A stretch of DNA of 64,000 nt from Anaeramoeba ignava (GCA_028826165.1 JAPDFW010000085.1:248001-312000); one strand, 5' to 3'; positions 21,324-32,087 are shown, counted from the stretch's first letter. Made by a program: numbers and translations. The notes: generated by a model from the sequence alone, not told the origin.

Positions 21324-23075
21324 ATGAATGATTGTTTATTTTGGGGTGAAAATAAATATCCAATTCTTATCAAAAATGAATCAGATTCAATAAAAAAACC
21401 AATTCAATTTAAATTTGAAAATGAAAATGAAAAACAAATTAAACAAATTTCAACAAGTCTTTATTCAATAATTTTCCTTTTTGAAAATGGAAAAGCACTA
21501 GAATATATAAATGGAAAAGATTCAAATCAAAATCCTTCAAAAATCCAAATTAAAAATATTCAAAAAGTAACTGTTGATTATGAAAATGAAGCTATTTTAA
21601 CAATAGAAGGAAATGTATTTGCCAAAGGATATTATATTAATCAAGAAAAATTAAATCAATTTATCAATATTTCATCATTAATTGAAGATACAAATGATAA
21701 AATAATTCAAGATGTTGTTTCTAATGCTCATTCAATTTACTTATTAACTTCAAATCAAAATGCTTATGGAATTGGTTCAAATCAATCTTGTCAACTTGGT
21801 TTTGATTCTAAAACTCTTGAATACACAGAAAAACCAATTTTAATGATGAAAAATGTTTCTAAAATATTTTCAGGAAATTCTTCACAATTTATTTTTCTTT
21901 TAAATTCAAATCAAGAATTATTTGGATGCGGAAATAATAATCATGGTCAACTTGGATTAGGAAAATCAAGAGAAGAAACAAAAATCCAAAAATTAACTAA
22001 AATCCAAAATATTCCAAAAGGTAAAATAATTGATATTCAATGTGGAGTTATTCATTCAATAATGTTGATTGAAAATCAAAATCCAAAAAGAAAATTTTAT
22101 TCATGTGGATATTATCAATATAATGGACTTGGCAAAAATGAAAATACTTATGAATTTACCGAAATCAAATCACCTTTATTTGAAAATGATGATAATATTC
22201 TTGAAATTTCTTGTGGGAATACGCATAATTTGATTTTAACAACAAATGGGAAATTGATAGTATTTGGAACTAATTATTATGGTAAATTAGGAACTGGAGA
22301 TACAGAATATCAAAAAATTCCAATTCAAATTGAACTTCCTAAATTAAGATTTAATGAAAATATTTATAATTATCATCTTTCTTGTGGATATAACAATTCA
22401 TTTCTTTATTATTCTCCTTCTTTTTCCAATCTTGAAGAAGATTCGATAAAACTATTTCGAAGAAAAGAATTTTGTGATATTTCATTTAAAACAGAAAATG
22501 GAGAAATAATTGAAGCTCATAAATTAATATTGAAATATAGATTAAATCAAAATCAAAATGAAAATCAAATTGAAAAACTTCAAGAAATTATTTCAAAAAA
22601 ATCAATTAAAGAATCAAATCAAATATTTGAAATGATTTATTCAAACAGAATAATAAATCCAAAATTATATTCAGAAATTAAAGAAATTATAAATTCAAAT
22701 GAAAAAATTGAAGAAACAATGAAAAGAATTTATTTAAATGAAAATGAAAAAGAAAAAGATTTTATAATTGAAAGAAAAGAAAAACAATATAAATTTCCAA
22801 AATTAATATTAATAATGAGAAGTGAATTATATCGAGGAATGTTTTTATCTGTAACTGAAGATAAATCAAATAAAGTTACAGATTATAGTGAATTAAGTAA
22901 TAAATCATTTCAATTATTTGAATATTGGATTTATTCAAATCAAATTAAAGAAGGAATTCAAATTACAAAAGAAATAATTGATGAATTTAAAATTGGAATT
23001 GATTATTTTCAATTAAATCAAACAAATCCAAATTTATTTGATTTATTAATTAACAAATTTAATAATCAAAATTAA
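21324..23075 (+). CDS. RCC1-BTB protein, array copy 1 (intact)
   Basis: Single-exon gene of 583 aa. Residues ~1-370 are RCC1-like propeller repeats; clear blades include AYGIGSNQSCQLGF, ELFGCGNNNHGQLGLG and LIVFGTNYYGKLGTGD. Then come two BTB-like segments: LFRRKEFCDISFKTENGEI...AHKLILKYR and, after a helical linker, KQYKFPKLILIMRSELYRGM...YWIYSN. Family knowledge: RCC1-BTB proteins pair a protein-binding propeller with a cullin-adaptor or dimerisation module; no substrate can be read from the sequence. The propeller half varies between copies, while the BTB half is nearly identical at nucleotide level. A short GAAAAT tract encodes (EN)n after FKFENENE. The promoter has the T-rich CAT element directly upstream. 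Confidence 0.85.
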   Translation: MNDCLFWGENKYPILIKNESDSIKKPIQFKFENENEKQIKQISTSLYSIIFLFENGKALEYINGKDSNQNPSKIQIKNIQKVTVDYENEAILTIEGNVFAKGYYINQEKLNQFINISSLIEDTNDKIIQDVVSNAHSIYLLTSNQNAYGIGSNQSCQLGFDSKTLEYTEKPILMMKNVSKIFSGNSSQFIFLLNSNQELFGCGNNNHGQLGLGKSREETKIQKLTKIQNIPKGKIIDIQCGVIHSIMLIENQNPKRKFYSCGYYQYNGLGKNENTYEFTEIKSPLFENDDNILEISCGNTHNLILTTNGKLIVFGTNYYGKLGTGDTEYQKIPIQIELPKLRFNENIYNYHLSCGYNNSFLYYSPSFSNLEEDSIKLFRRKEFCDISFKTENGEIIEAHKLILKYRLNQNQNENQIEKLQEIISKKSIKESNQIFEMIYSNRIINPKLYSEIKEIINSNEKIEETMKRIYLNENEKEKDFIIERKEKQYKFPKLILIMRSELYRGMFLSVTEDKSNKVTDYSELSNKSFQLFEYWIYSNQIKEGIQITKEIIDEFKIGIDYFQLNQTNPNLFDLLINKFNNQN

Positions 23076-23128
23076 AATTAAAATTAAAATTAAAATTAAA
23101 ATTATTTTTCATTTTTTTCTTTTCAAAA

Positions 23129-24946
23129 ATGAATGATTGTTTATTTTTTGGAAGAAATCAAAATCCAAAACTTATAAAAAATGAACCAGAAAAAATAACA
23201 AAGCCAATTCAATTTAAATTTGAAAATGAAAATGAAAATGAAAAACAAATTAAACAAATTTCAACAGGAAATTATTCAACAATTTTCCTTTTTGAAAATG
23301 GAAAAGCAATAGAATATTTAAATAGAAATGATTCAAATAAAAATCCTGAAAAAATCCAAATTGAAGAAAATATTCAAAAAGTAACTGTTGGTTATCAAAA
23401 TGAAGCTATTTTAACAATAGAAGGAAATGTATTTGCCAAAGGAAATGATATTAATTCAAAAAATTCAAATGAATTTATCAATATTTCATCATTAATTGAA
23501 GATAAAAATGATAGAATAATTGAAGATATTGTTTCTGGAGCTTGTTCAATTTACTTATTAACTTCAAATCAAAATGTTTATGGAATTGGTTTGAATCATT
23601 GGTGTCAACTTGGTTTTGATTCTGAAACACTTAAAGAAACAGAAAAACCAATTTTAATGATGAAAAATGTTTCTAAAATATTTTCAGGAAATACTTCATA
23701 TCATATTTTTCTTTTAAATTCAAATCAAGAATTATTTGGATGTGGATATAATCAATCTGGTCAACTTGGATTAGGAAAATCAATAAAAGAAAGAACAATC
23801 CAAAAATTAACTAAAATCCAAAATATTCCAAAAGGTAAAATAATTGATATTCAATGTGGAATTGCTCATTCAATAATGTTAATTGAAAATCAAAATCCAA
23901 AAAGAAAACTTTATTCATGTGGAGATCGTAATTATAATGGACTTGGCAAATATAAAAATGCTTATGAATTTACTGAAATTAAATCATCTTTATTTGAAAA
24001 TGATAATATTCTTGGTTTTTCTGTTGGATGTTTTCATACTTTGATTTTAACTTCTAATTCAAAATTAATTGGATTTGGTGCTAATTATTATGGTCAATTA
24101 GGAACTGGAGATACAAAAAATCAATTAATTCCAATTCAAATTGAACTTCCTAAATTAAGATTTAATGAAGAAATTTCTAATTATCATATTTCTTGTGGAT
24201 ATCATAAATCATTTCTTTATTATTCTCCTTCTTTTTCCAATCTTGAAGAAGATTTGATAAAATTATTTAAAAGAAAAGAATTTTGTGATATTTCATTTAA
24301 AACAGAAAATGGAGAAATAATTGAAGCTCATAAATTAATATTGAAATATAGATTAAATCAAAATCAAAATCAAATTGAAAAACTTCAAGAAATTATTTCA
24401 AAAAAATCAATTAAAGAATCAAATCAAATATTTGAAATGATTTATTCAAACAATTCCAAAATAAATCCAAAATTATATTCAGAAATTAAAGAAATTATAA
24501 ATTCCAATGAAAAAATTGAAGAAACAATTAAAAGAATTTATTTAAATGAAAATGAAAATGAAAAAGATTTTATTATTGAAAGAAAAGAAAAACAATATAA
24601 ATTTCCAAAATTAATATTAATAATGAGAAGTGAATTATATAGAGGAATGTTTTTATCTGTAACTGAAGATAAATCAAATAAAGTTACAGATTATAGTGAA
24701 TTAAGTAATAAATCATTTCAATTATTTGAATATTGGATTTATTCAAATCAAATTAAAGAAGAGATTCAAATTACAAAAGAAATAATTAATGAAATTCAAT
24801 TTGGAATTGATTATTTTCAATTAAATCAAACAAATCCAAATTTATTTGATTTATTAATTAACAAATTTAATAATCAAAATCAAAATCTAACAAAACAAAA
24901 AGAAAAAGAAAAAGAAAAAGAAAAAGAAAAATGTTTAATTTTTTAA
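23129..24946 (+). CDS. RCC1-BTB protein, array copy 2 (intact) with KE-rich tail and CaaX-like end
   Basis: 605 aa, same RCC1 propeller plus two BTB-like segments as copy 1, only 53 nt downstream of it. The 3' end differs: after the shared ...NKFNNQNQN, reading continues through an AAAGAA microsatellite (KQKEKEKEKEKEKEK) and ends in CLIF. A basic/charged tail with a final Cys-aliphatic-aliphatic-X box would fit prenylation and membrane anchoring. That is inference; F at the last position favours geranylgeranylation in known enzymes. The promoter is TTTTTCATTTTTTTCTTTTC, 4 nt before the ATG. Confidence 0.85.
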   Translation: MNDCLFFGRNQNPKLIKNEPEKITKPIQFKFENENENEKQIKQISTGNYSTIFLFENGKAIEYLNRNDSNKNPEKIQIEENIQKVTVGYQNEAILTIEGNVFAKGNDINSKNSNEFINISSLIEDKNDRIIEDIVSGACSIYLLTSNQNVYGIGLNHWCQLGFDSETLKETEKPILMMKNVSKIFSGNTSYHIFLLNSNQELFGCGYNQSGQLGLGKSIKERTIQKLTKIQNIPKGKIIDIQCGIAHSIMLIENQNPKRKLYSCGDRNYNGLGKYKNAYEFTEIKSSLFENDNILGFSVGCFHTLILTSNSKLIGFGANYYGQLGTGDTKNQLIPIQIELPKLRFNEEISNYHISCGYHKSFLYYSPSFSNLEEDLIKLFKRKEFCDISFKTENGEIIEAHKLILKYRLNQNQNQIEKLQEIISKKSIKESNQIFEMIYSNNSKINPKLYSEIKEIINSNEKIEETIKRIYLNENENEKDFIIERKEKQYKFPKLILIMRSELYRGMFLSVTEDKSNKVTDYSELSNKSFQLFEYWIYSNQIKEEIQITKEIINEIQFGIDYFQLNQTNPNLFDLLINKFNNQNQNLTKQKEKEKEKEKEKCLIF

Positions 24947-25086
24947 AAAGAAATAATAATCAATATTAAAATTAAAATTAAAATTAAAATTAAAATTAAA
25001 ATAAAAATTAAAATAAAATAAGAATAAAAAGTGATCAATAAACAAAAAAAAAGGAGAATAAAAAGAGGAAAATTTTTTTTTTCTTT

Positions 25087-25197
25087 TTCATTTTAATTAA
25101 AAAAAATTAATCATTTTTTTCTTTCATTTTAATTAAAAAAAATTAATCATTTTTTTTCTTTTCATTTTAATTAAAAAAAATTAATCATTTTTTTTCT
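25087..25197 (+). repeat. Three tandem copies of a ~38-bp promoter-like unit
   Basis: The unit TTCATTTTAATTAAAAAAAA followed by TTAATCATTTTTTTC occurs three times head to tail in the 320-nt spacer before the FG-GAP receptor gene, 70-180 nt from its ATG. Each copy contains TTTTCATTTT and a near-palindrome (TTAATTAAAAAAAATTAAT). It looks like a duplicated start-site element or regulatory box. Confidence 0.6.
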
Positions 25198-25268
25198 TTT
25201 TCATTCTTCTTTTTCAAGAACAAAAAAAAACAAAAAAAAAAACTGAAAATAGCAAATAAAATCAAAAA

Positions 25269-27965
25269 ATGAAATCAAATCTTTTCTTTTTCCTCATTCT
25301 CAATATTTTCTTAATTCAATCAATCCAAACTCAACAAAAATCAATTTCCACAATAATTCAAGAATTAAGAACAGAAACAACAAGATATTATTCTACTCCA
25401 AATGAAGCTTGGATTTGGAATTTATTAAGCAATTTTTCAGGTTCAACAGGATACTTTGGGTGTAGTGTTTCAATTCAGAAAGATGTTCTTGTTATTGGAA
25501 CTTTCCTGGCAAATCAAGCATTTATTTACAGATATAATGGAACAAATTTTGAACTTGAACAAATTTTGAGTGAACCAGTTTTATATTTTGGAGGGGATGT
25601 TTCAGTTGATGGAAATGTTATTGCTGTGGGAGCTCATTATGGATTTCAAGTATATGTTTACAGATATAATGGAACAATTTGGAATCTTGAACAAATTTTG
25701 AGTGAACCTTCAATTCCATATTTTGGTTATTCTGTTACAGTTTCTGGAAACGTTATTGGAGTTGGAAGTTATTATGGATATCAAGTATGTGTTTACAGAT
25801 ATAATGGAACAATTTGGAATCTTGAGAAACATTTCCAGGGAGTTGCTGAATATTTTGGATTTTCTCTTTCAATTTATGGAGATGCTCTTGCTGTTGGAGC
25901 ACCTGGTCCAAATCAAACATTTATTTACAGATATAATGGATCAAATTGGAATCTTGAACAAATTTTGAGTGAATCAATTTCAGGTTTTGGGTGGAGTTGT
26001 TCAATTTATGAAAATTCTATTGTTGTCTCAAGTGATAATGGAAATCAAGTATATGTTTACAGATATAATGGATCAAATTGGAATCTTGAACAAATTTTGA
26101 GTGAATCAATTTCATATTTTGGGAATTATGTTTCAATTTATGGAGATGTTATTGCTATTGGAACGGGTGCAAAACAGGCATTTATTTACAGATATAATGG
26201 AACAAATTGGAATGAAGAAGAAATCTTCAGTGATTCAGCTCTATATTTCGGGACTTTTATTTCAGTTTATGGGAATTTTACTGCTATTGGAGCTCCTGGT
26301 GAAAATCAAGCATTTGTTTATGAAGCTCATTTAATTCCTCAAGTTAATATTCTTAATTGTTCATCTTTGTTTTCATCATTTGATTGTTATTGGGATGAAA
26401 TTCAATTTTTCAGGACTGTGAAATATCAAATTAATTATGGATATGATTGGATTGATATTGACTCTCCAATTCTTGAAGATGAGAATGTTTATTATCAACA
26501 ATTTAATTCTTCATTTTATGATAATATTACTGGGAATGAATATTATTCAATTCAAATCAAAGCTTGTGATGTTTCAACAATGAAATGTGGTGAATCTTCT
26601 TCTTTCATTAATTTAACAACAAAAATTGATTCTGTAAAAGGTTTTCATTTATCAAATCCTTCAAATTATTCAATTAATGTTACTTGGAATTATCCAAATG
26701 TTCAAATCAATGAAGGAATTGCTCATCTTAATCATTATAATCTTTCTTATTTCATTCAATCTGAACCTGATTCAATATCTTTCATTTCAGTTGATAATTC
26801 TTCACTTTCCTATCTTTTGAATAATTTAGAATGTGACAATGATTATAATGTTTCAATTTGTGGATGTAGAACACAAGAATGTGAAGGAGATGATAAAGGA
26901 GAAGTTGTTGAGTCATCTATTTCGTTATTTTTTGAAGAAGTTACAAATTTTTCATGTTCAATTTCAAATTCAATCGATATTAATTGTAATTGGAATCAAC
27001 CAATTAATTGTTCAATTCCATTTTATTATAATTTTACTTATCAATCAATTTATCAAAATGATTCAGGAAATTATCAACCAACATCATCAAATCAACAATT
27101 TACAGCTCAATTCCCAAATCAAGAATATCAAATCAATATATCAGCATGTAATTCAAACGGAAAATGTGGAGATATTTCATCAATTTCAATTAAAACTGAT
27201 AATTTAACTGCTCCAATAATTTATGAAACAATTTCCAAAATTGAAGAAATTGAATTTAATTTCACAAAATTAACAAATGCTAAAAATTATTCAATTTCAC
27301 TTAATAATGGAACAAATTGGGAAAAATTTACATCTCTTGATTTAAGTGGAAATGAAGTAATTGGAATCATAAGTGGAATACCAGGAAATATTGAATATAA
27401 TATTTCAATTCGAGGATGTATTGATTTAAATTGTGAAACACCATATTTAGGATTACCTAGTTCAATTATTTCAACAAGAGCTAAATTAGGAAATATTACT
27501 TCATTAAATTGTTATTCATTAATTAATGGATTTGTTTGTAATTGGCATCCATTAATTTTATCAAGTGGATTAAAAGGATATTCATTTACTTACAATTCAA
27601 CATTAATTTGTTTACCAAATTTAATGAATTACTATTCAATTACTTCAGGATTAAAAGGAGGAGAATATTATGAAATTTCAGTTTATTCATCATCTGATTT
27701 AAATTGTTCATTTAATGAATATTCAGGAATGAATTCAACAACATCAATCACAACATTATCCCCTTATGAACCATGTGAACCATGCCAAAAAACTGAAAAT
27801 TCAACGAATTCAAACACAACAACAATAACTGTTGGGATAATTGTTCCAGTTGCTGTTATTTCGGCAATTATTTTAGCAATTATTTTATATAAGAAAAAAA
27901 GAAAAAAACAAGTTATTAAAGAAATTATTAAAGAAAAAGAACTTCATACTGATTTAGACCTTTAA
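25269..27965 (+). CDS. Type I membrane receptor with seven FG-GAP repeats and fibronectin-III-like domains
   Basis: 898 aa with an N-terminal signal peptide (hydrophobic residues ~4-18, likely cleavage around QSIQTQQ). Residues ~50-355 hold seven repeats of about 43 aa, each with YFG..VSI.G...AVGA and ending in VYRYNGTNWNLEQIL. Seven is the count expected for an integrin-alpha-like beta-propeller. Residues ~360-830 are several fibronectin-III-like modules with paired Cys (CDVSTMKCGES, CGCRTQECEG, CNSNGKCGD). One TM helix follows at ~852-874 (VGIIVPVAVISAIILAIILY), with a short basic cytosolic tail. Many NxT/NxS sites fit an extracellular glycoprotein for adhesion or sensing. It sits inside the RCC1-BTB array. 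Whether it is a true integrin relative cannot be decided from the repeats alone. Confidence 0.8.
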   Translation: MKSNLFFFLILNIFLIQSIQTQQKSISTIIQELRTETTRYYSTPNEAWIWNLLSNFSGSTGYFGCSVSIQKDVLVIGTFLANQAFIYRYNGTNFELEQILSEPVLYFGGDVSVDGNVIAVGAHYGFQVYVYRYNGTIWNLEQILSEPSIPYFGYSVTVSGNVIGVGSYYGYQVCVYRYNGTIWNLEKHFQGVAEYFGFSLSIYGDALAVGAPGPNQTFIYRYNGSNWNLEQILSESISGFGWSCSIYENSIVVSSDNGNQVYVYRYNGSNWNLEQILSESISYFGNYVSIYGDVIAIGTGAKQAFIYRYNGTNWNEEEIFSDSALYFGTFISVYGNFTAIGAPGENQAFVYEAHLIPQVNILNCSSLFSSFDCYWDEIQFFRTVKYQINYGYDWIDIDSPILEDENVYYQQFNSSFYDNITGNEYYSIQIKACDVSTMKCGESSSFINLTTKIDSVKGFHLSNPSNYSINVTWNYPNVQINEGIAHLNHYNLSYFIQSEPDSISFISVDNSSLSYLLNNLECDNDYNVSICGCRTQECEGDDKGEVVESSISLFFEEVTNFSCSISNSIDINCNWNQPINCSIPFYYNFTYQSIYQNDSGNYQPTSSNQQFTAQFPNQEYQINISACNSNGKCGDISSISIKTDNLTAPIIYETISKIEEIEFNFTKLTNAKNYSISLNNGTNWEKFTSLDLSGNEVIGIISGIPGNIEYNISIRGCIDLNCETPYLGLPSSIISTRAKLGNITSLNCYSLINGFVCNWHPLILSSGLKGYSFTYNSTLICLPNLMNYYSITSGLKGGEYYEISVYSSSDLNCSFNEYSGMNSTTSITTLSPYEPCEPCQKTENSTNSNTTTITVGIIVPVAVISAIILAIILYKKKRKKQVIKEIIKEKELHTDLDL

Positions 27966-28246
27966 CTCCAAAATTAAAGTCAAAATTCAAATTAAAATCA
28001 AAATCAAAATTAAAATCAAAATTAAAATCAAAACTAAAATCAAAATTAAAATTAAAATTAAAACCAAAATTAAAACCAAAATTAAAATTCAAATCAAATT
28101 CAAATTCAAAATTCAAATTTCAAATTCAAATTAAAATTAAAATTAAAATTAAAATCAAAATTAAAATAAAAATTAAAATTAAAATTCAAATTAAAACTAA
28201 AATCAAAAATTTTAAATTCATTTTTTCATTTTTTTTCTTTTCAAAA
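27966..28246 (+). repeat. AAAATTAAAATC spacer before RCC1-BTB copy 3
   Basis: Irregular tandem AAAATTAAAATCAAAATT sequence follows the stop codon of the FG-GAP gene, then a TTCATTTTTTCATTTTTTTTCTTTTC element 4 nt before the next ATG. The same kind of spacer and promoter precedes copies 4 and 5, so spacer plus gene form the duplicated unit. Confidence 0.75.
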
Positions 28247-30004
28247 ATGAATGATTGTTTATTTTTTGGTTTAAATCAATTACCAACTCTGTTAAAATCT
28301 CGAAACTATCTAATAGCAAAACCAATTCAATTTAAATTTGAAAATGAAAATGAAAATGAAAAACAAATCAAACAAATTTCATCAAGTTTATTTTCAACAA
28401 TTTTCCTTTTTGAAAATGGAAAAGCAATAGAATATTTAAATGAAAGATATTCAAATCAAAATCCTGAAAAAATCCAAATTGAAAATATTCAAAAAGTATC
28501 TGTTGGTGTTGAAAATGAAGCTATTTTAACAAAAGAAGGAAATGTATTTGCCAAAGGAAAATATATTAATTCAAATAATCCAAATGAATTTATCAATATT
28601 TCATCATTAATTGAAGATACAAAATGATAGAATAATTGAAGATATTGTTTCTGGTGCTTATTCAATTTACTTATTAACTTCAAATCAAAATGTTTATGGA
28701 ATTGGTTCAAATAGATCAGGTCAACTTGGATTTCAAAAAGTTTATGAAACATACCAACCAATTTTAATGATGAAAAATGTTTCTAAAATATTTTCAGGAA
28801 ATACTTCAAGATTTGTTTTTCTTTTAAATTCAAATCAAGAATTATTTGGATGCGGATGGAATGAATATGGTCAACTTGGATTAGGAGAATCAATAAAAGA
28901 AAAAAAAATCCAAAAATCAACCAAAATACAAAATATTCCAAAAGGAAAGATAATTGATATTCAATGTGGATTTAATCATTCAATAATGTTGATTGAAGAA
29001 GAAGATGAAAATCCAAAAAGAAAACTTTATTCATGTGGGTATTATAAATATAATGGACTTGGCAAAGATGAAGATATTTATGAATTTACTGAAATCAAAT
29101 CATCTTTATTTGAAAATGATAATATTCTTGAAATTTCTGTTGGAGATATCATACTTTGATTTTAACTTCCAAAGGGAAATTAATAGCATTTGGAAATAAT
29201 GATTTTTGTCAGATAACACAACAATATACAAAAAGTCAATTAATTCCAATTCAAATTGAACTTCCTAAATTAAGATTTAATGAAGAAATTTCCAGTTATC
29301 ATATTTCTTGTGGAGAAAATAACTCATTTGTATTTTATGCTTCTTTTTCCAATCTTGAAGAAGATTTGATAAAACTATTTGAAAGAAAAGAATTTTGTGA
29401 TATTTCATTTAAAACCGAAAATGGAGAAATAATTGAAGCTCATAAATTAATATTGAAATATAGATTAAATCAAAATCAAAATGAAATTGAAAAACTTCAA
29501 GAAATTATTTCAAATAAATCAATTAAAGAATCTAATCAAATATTTGAAATGATTTATTCAAACAGAATAATAAATCCAAAATTATATTCTGAAATTAAAG
29601 AAATTATAAATTCAAATGAAAAAATTGAAGAAACAATGAAAAGAATTTATTTAAATGAAAATGAAAATGAAAATGAAAAAGATTTTATTATTGAAAGAAA
29701 AGAAAAACAATATAAATTTCCTAAATTAATATTAATAATGAGAAGTGAATTATATAGAGGAATGTTTTTATCTGTAACAGAAGATAAATCAAATAAAGTT
29801 ACAGATTATAGTGAATTAAGTAATAAATCATTTCAAATATTTGAATATTGGATTTATTCAAATCAAATTAAAGATGAAATTCAAATTACACAAGAAATTA
29901 TTAATGAAATTCAAATTGGAATTGATTATTTTCAATTAAATCAAACAAATCCAAATTTATTTGATTTATTAATTAACAAATTTAATAATCAAAATCAAAA
30001 TTAA
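28247..30004 (+). pseudogene. RCC1-BTB protein, array copy 3, two frameshifts
   Basis: Homology to copies 1 and 2 is continuous, but the frame changes twice. At about 28621-28627 an extra A turns the expected ACAAATGAT into ACA AAA TGA, a stop. Near 29147 one base is missing in GGAGATATCATAC, where the other copies have one more base before CATACT. The three pieces (28247..28627, 28611..29159, 29156..30004) together cover the propeller and both BTB-like segments to the usual ...NNQNQN end. The second half is almost unmutated, so the breaks are recent, are assembly errors at homopolymers, or are bypassed. The promoter element is intact. Confidence 0.75.
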
Positions 30005-30277
30005 AATTAAATTTAAAATTAAAATCAAAATTAAAATCAAAATTAAAATTAAAATTAAAAATAAAATTTAAATTAAAATCAAAATCAAAATTAAAATTAA
30101 AATCAAAATTAAAATTAAAATCAAAATCAAAATCAAAATTAAAATCAAAATTAAAATTTAAATTAAAAATAAAAACCAAAATTAAAATCTAAAATCAAAA
30201 TTAAAATTAAAATCAAAATCAAAATTAAAATTAAAATTAAAATCAAAATTCATTTTTTCATTTTTTTCTTTTCAAAA
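30005..30277 (+). repeat. AAAATTAAAATC spacer and promoter before copy 4
   Basis: 270 nt of irregular AAAATTAAAATCAAAATT, ending in CATTTTTTCATTTTTTTC and then CAAAA just before the ATG. The antisense open frame across it (FNFDFNFD) is a repeat artefact. Confidence 0.75.
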
Positions 30278-32020
30278 ATGAATGAAATTATATTTTTTGG
30301 TGAAAATGAATTTCCAATTCTTTTCAAAAATGAACCATATAGAATAACAAAACCAATTCAATTTAAATTTGAAAATGAAAATGAAAATGAAAATGAAAAT
30401 GAAAATGAAAATGAAAATGAAAATGAAAAACAAATTAAACAAATTTCATCAGGTCTTTATTCAACAATTTTCCTTTTTAAAAATGGAAAAGCAATAGAAT
30501 ATTTAAGTGGAAATGATTTAAATCAAAATCCTGAAAAAATCCAAATTGAAAATATTCAAAAAGTAACTGTTAATTCTCGAAATGAAGCTATTTTAACAAT
30601 AGAAGGAAATGTATTTGCCAAAGGAAAAGATATTAATCCAAAAAATTCAAAAAAATTTATCAATATTTCATCATTAATTGAAGATAAAAATGATAGAATA
30701 ATTCAAGATATTGTTTCTGGTGCTTATTCAATTTATTTATTAACTTCAAATCAAAATGCTTATGGAATTGGTTTAAATGAACATGGTCAACTTGGTTTTG
30801 ATTTTAAAAAACTTGAAAAAACAGAAAAACCAATTTTAATGATGAAAAATGTTTCTAAAATATTTTCAGGAAATACTTCACTTTATGTTTTTCTTTTGAA
30901 TTCAAATCAAGAATTATTTGGATCTGGATATAATCAATATGGCCAACTTGGATTAGAAGAATCAATAACAGAAAAAGAAGAAATAAAAATCGATAAATTA
31001 ACCAAAATCCAAAATATTCCAAAAGGCAAAATAATTGATATTCAATGTGGGTGGCTTCATTCAATAATGTTGATTGAAAATGAAGATGAAAATGAAAATC
31101 TAAAAAGAAAACTTTATTCATGTGGAAAATATGGTTATAATGGACTTGGCAAAACTAAAGATACTTATGAATTTACTGAAATCAAATCATCTTTATTTGA
31201 AAATGATGATATTCTTGATTTTTCTGTTGGAAATTCTCATACTTTGATTTTAACTTCCAATTCAAAATTAATAGTATTTGGATATAATTTTTATAGTCAA
31301 TTAGGAACTGGAGATATAAAAAACCATTTAATTCCAATTCAAATCGAACTTCCTAAATTAAGATTTAATGAAGATATTTCCAATTATCATATTTATTGTG
31401 AAAATGAAAAATCATTTCTTTATTATTCTCCTCCTTCTTTTTCCAATCTTGAAGAAGATTTGATAAAATTATTTAAAAGAAAAGAATTTTGTGATATTTC
31501 ATTTAAAACCAAAAATGGAGAAATAATTAAAGCTCATAAATTAATATTGAAATATAGATTAAATCAAAATCAAAATCAAAATCAAATTGAAAAACTTCAA
31601 GAAATTATTTCAAAAACATCAATTAAAGAATCAAATCAAATATTTGAAATGATTTATTCAAACAAAATAATAAATCCAAAATTATATTCAGAAATTAAAG
31701 AAATTATAAATTCCAATGAAAAAATTGAAGAAACAATGAAAAGAATTTATTTAAATGAAAATGAAAATGAAAAAGATTTTATTATTGAAAGAAAAGAAAA
31801 ACAATATAAATTTCCAAAATTAATATTAATAATGAGAAGTGAATTATATCGAGGAATGTTTTTATCTGTAACTGAAGATAAATCAAATAAAGTTACAGAT
31901 TATAGTGAATTAAGTGAAGAATCATTTCAAATATTTGAATATTGGATTTATTCAAATCAAATTAAAGATGAAATTCAAATTACACAAGAAATAATTAATG
32001 AAATTAGAAACTGGAATTGA
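30278..32020 (+). CDS. RCC1-BTB protein, array copy 4, frameshifted C-terminus
   Basis: 580 aa with the RCC1 propeller and both BTB-like segments complete. Near 32003-32012 one extra base in GAAATTAGAAACTGG changes the last residues to ...NEIRNWN and stops at 32020. The copy-1-like ending (DYFQLNQTNPN..., to 32087) is still present downstream in the next frame. Since only about 25 C-terminal residues are lost, the protein could still work. The early (EN)n tract is expanded to about 8 units. Confidence 0.75.
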   Translation: MNEIIFFGENEFPILFKNEPYRITKPIQFKFENENENENENENENENENEKQIKQISSGLYSTIFLFKNGKAIEYLSGNDLNQNPEKIQIENIQKVTVNSRNEAILTIEGNVFAKGKDINPKNSKKFINISSLIEDKNDRIIQDIVSGAYSIYLLTSNQNAYGIGLNEHGQLGFDFKKLEKTEKPILMMKNVSKIFSGNTSLYVFLLNSNQELFGSGYNQYGQLGLEESITEKEEIKIDKLTKIQNIPKGKIIDIQCGWLHSIMLIENEDENENLKRKLYSCGKYGYNGLGKTKDTYEFTEIKSSLFENDDILDFSVGNSHTLILTSNSKLIVFGYNFYSQLGTGDIKNHLIPIQIELPKLRFNEDISNYHIYCENEKSFLYYSPPSFSNLEEDLIKLFKRKEFCDISFKTKNGEIIKAHKLILKYRLNQNQNQNQIEKLQEIISKTSIKESNQIFEMIYSNKIINPKLYSEIKEIINSNEKIEETMKRIYLNENENEKDFIIERKEKQYKFPKLILIMRSELYRGMFLSVTEDKSNKVTDYSELSEESFQIFEYWIYSNQIKDEIQITQEIINEIRNWN

Positions 32021-32087
32021 TTATTTTCAATTAAATCAAACAAATCCAAATTTATTTGATTTATTAATTAACAAATTTAATAATTAA

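Noticed and set aside
28247-30004. Introns explaining the frame changes in RCC1-BTB copy 3
   Set aside because: Alignment with copies 1, 2 and 4 shows single-base differences with no extra sequence to remove and no fitting GT-AG pair.
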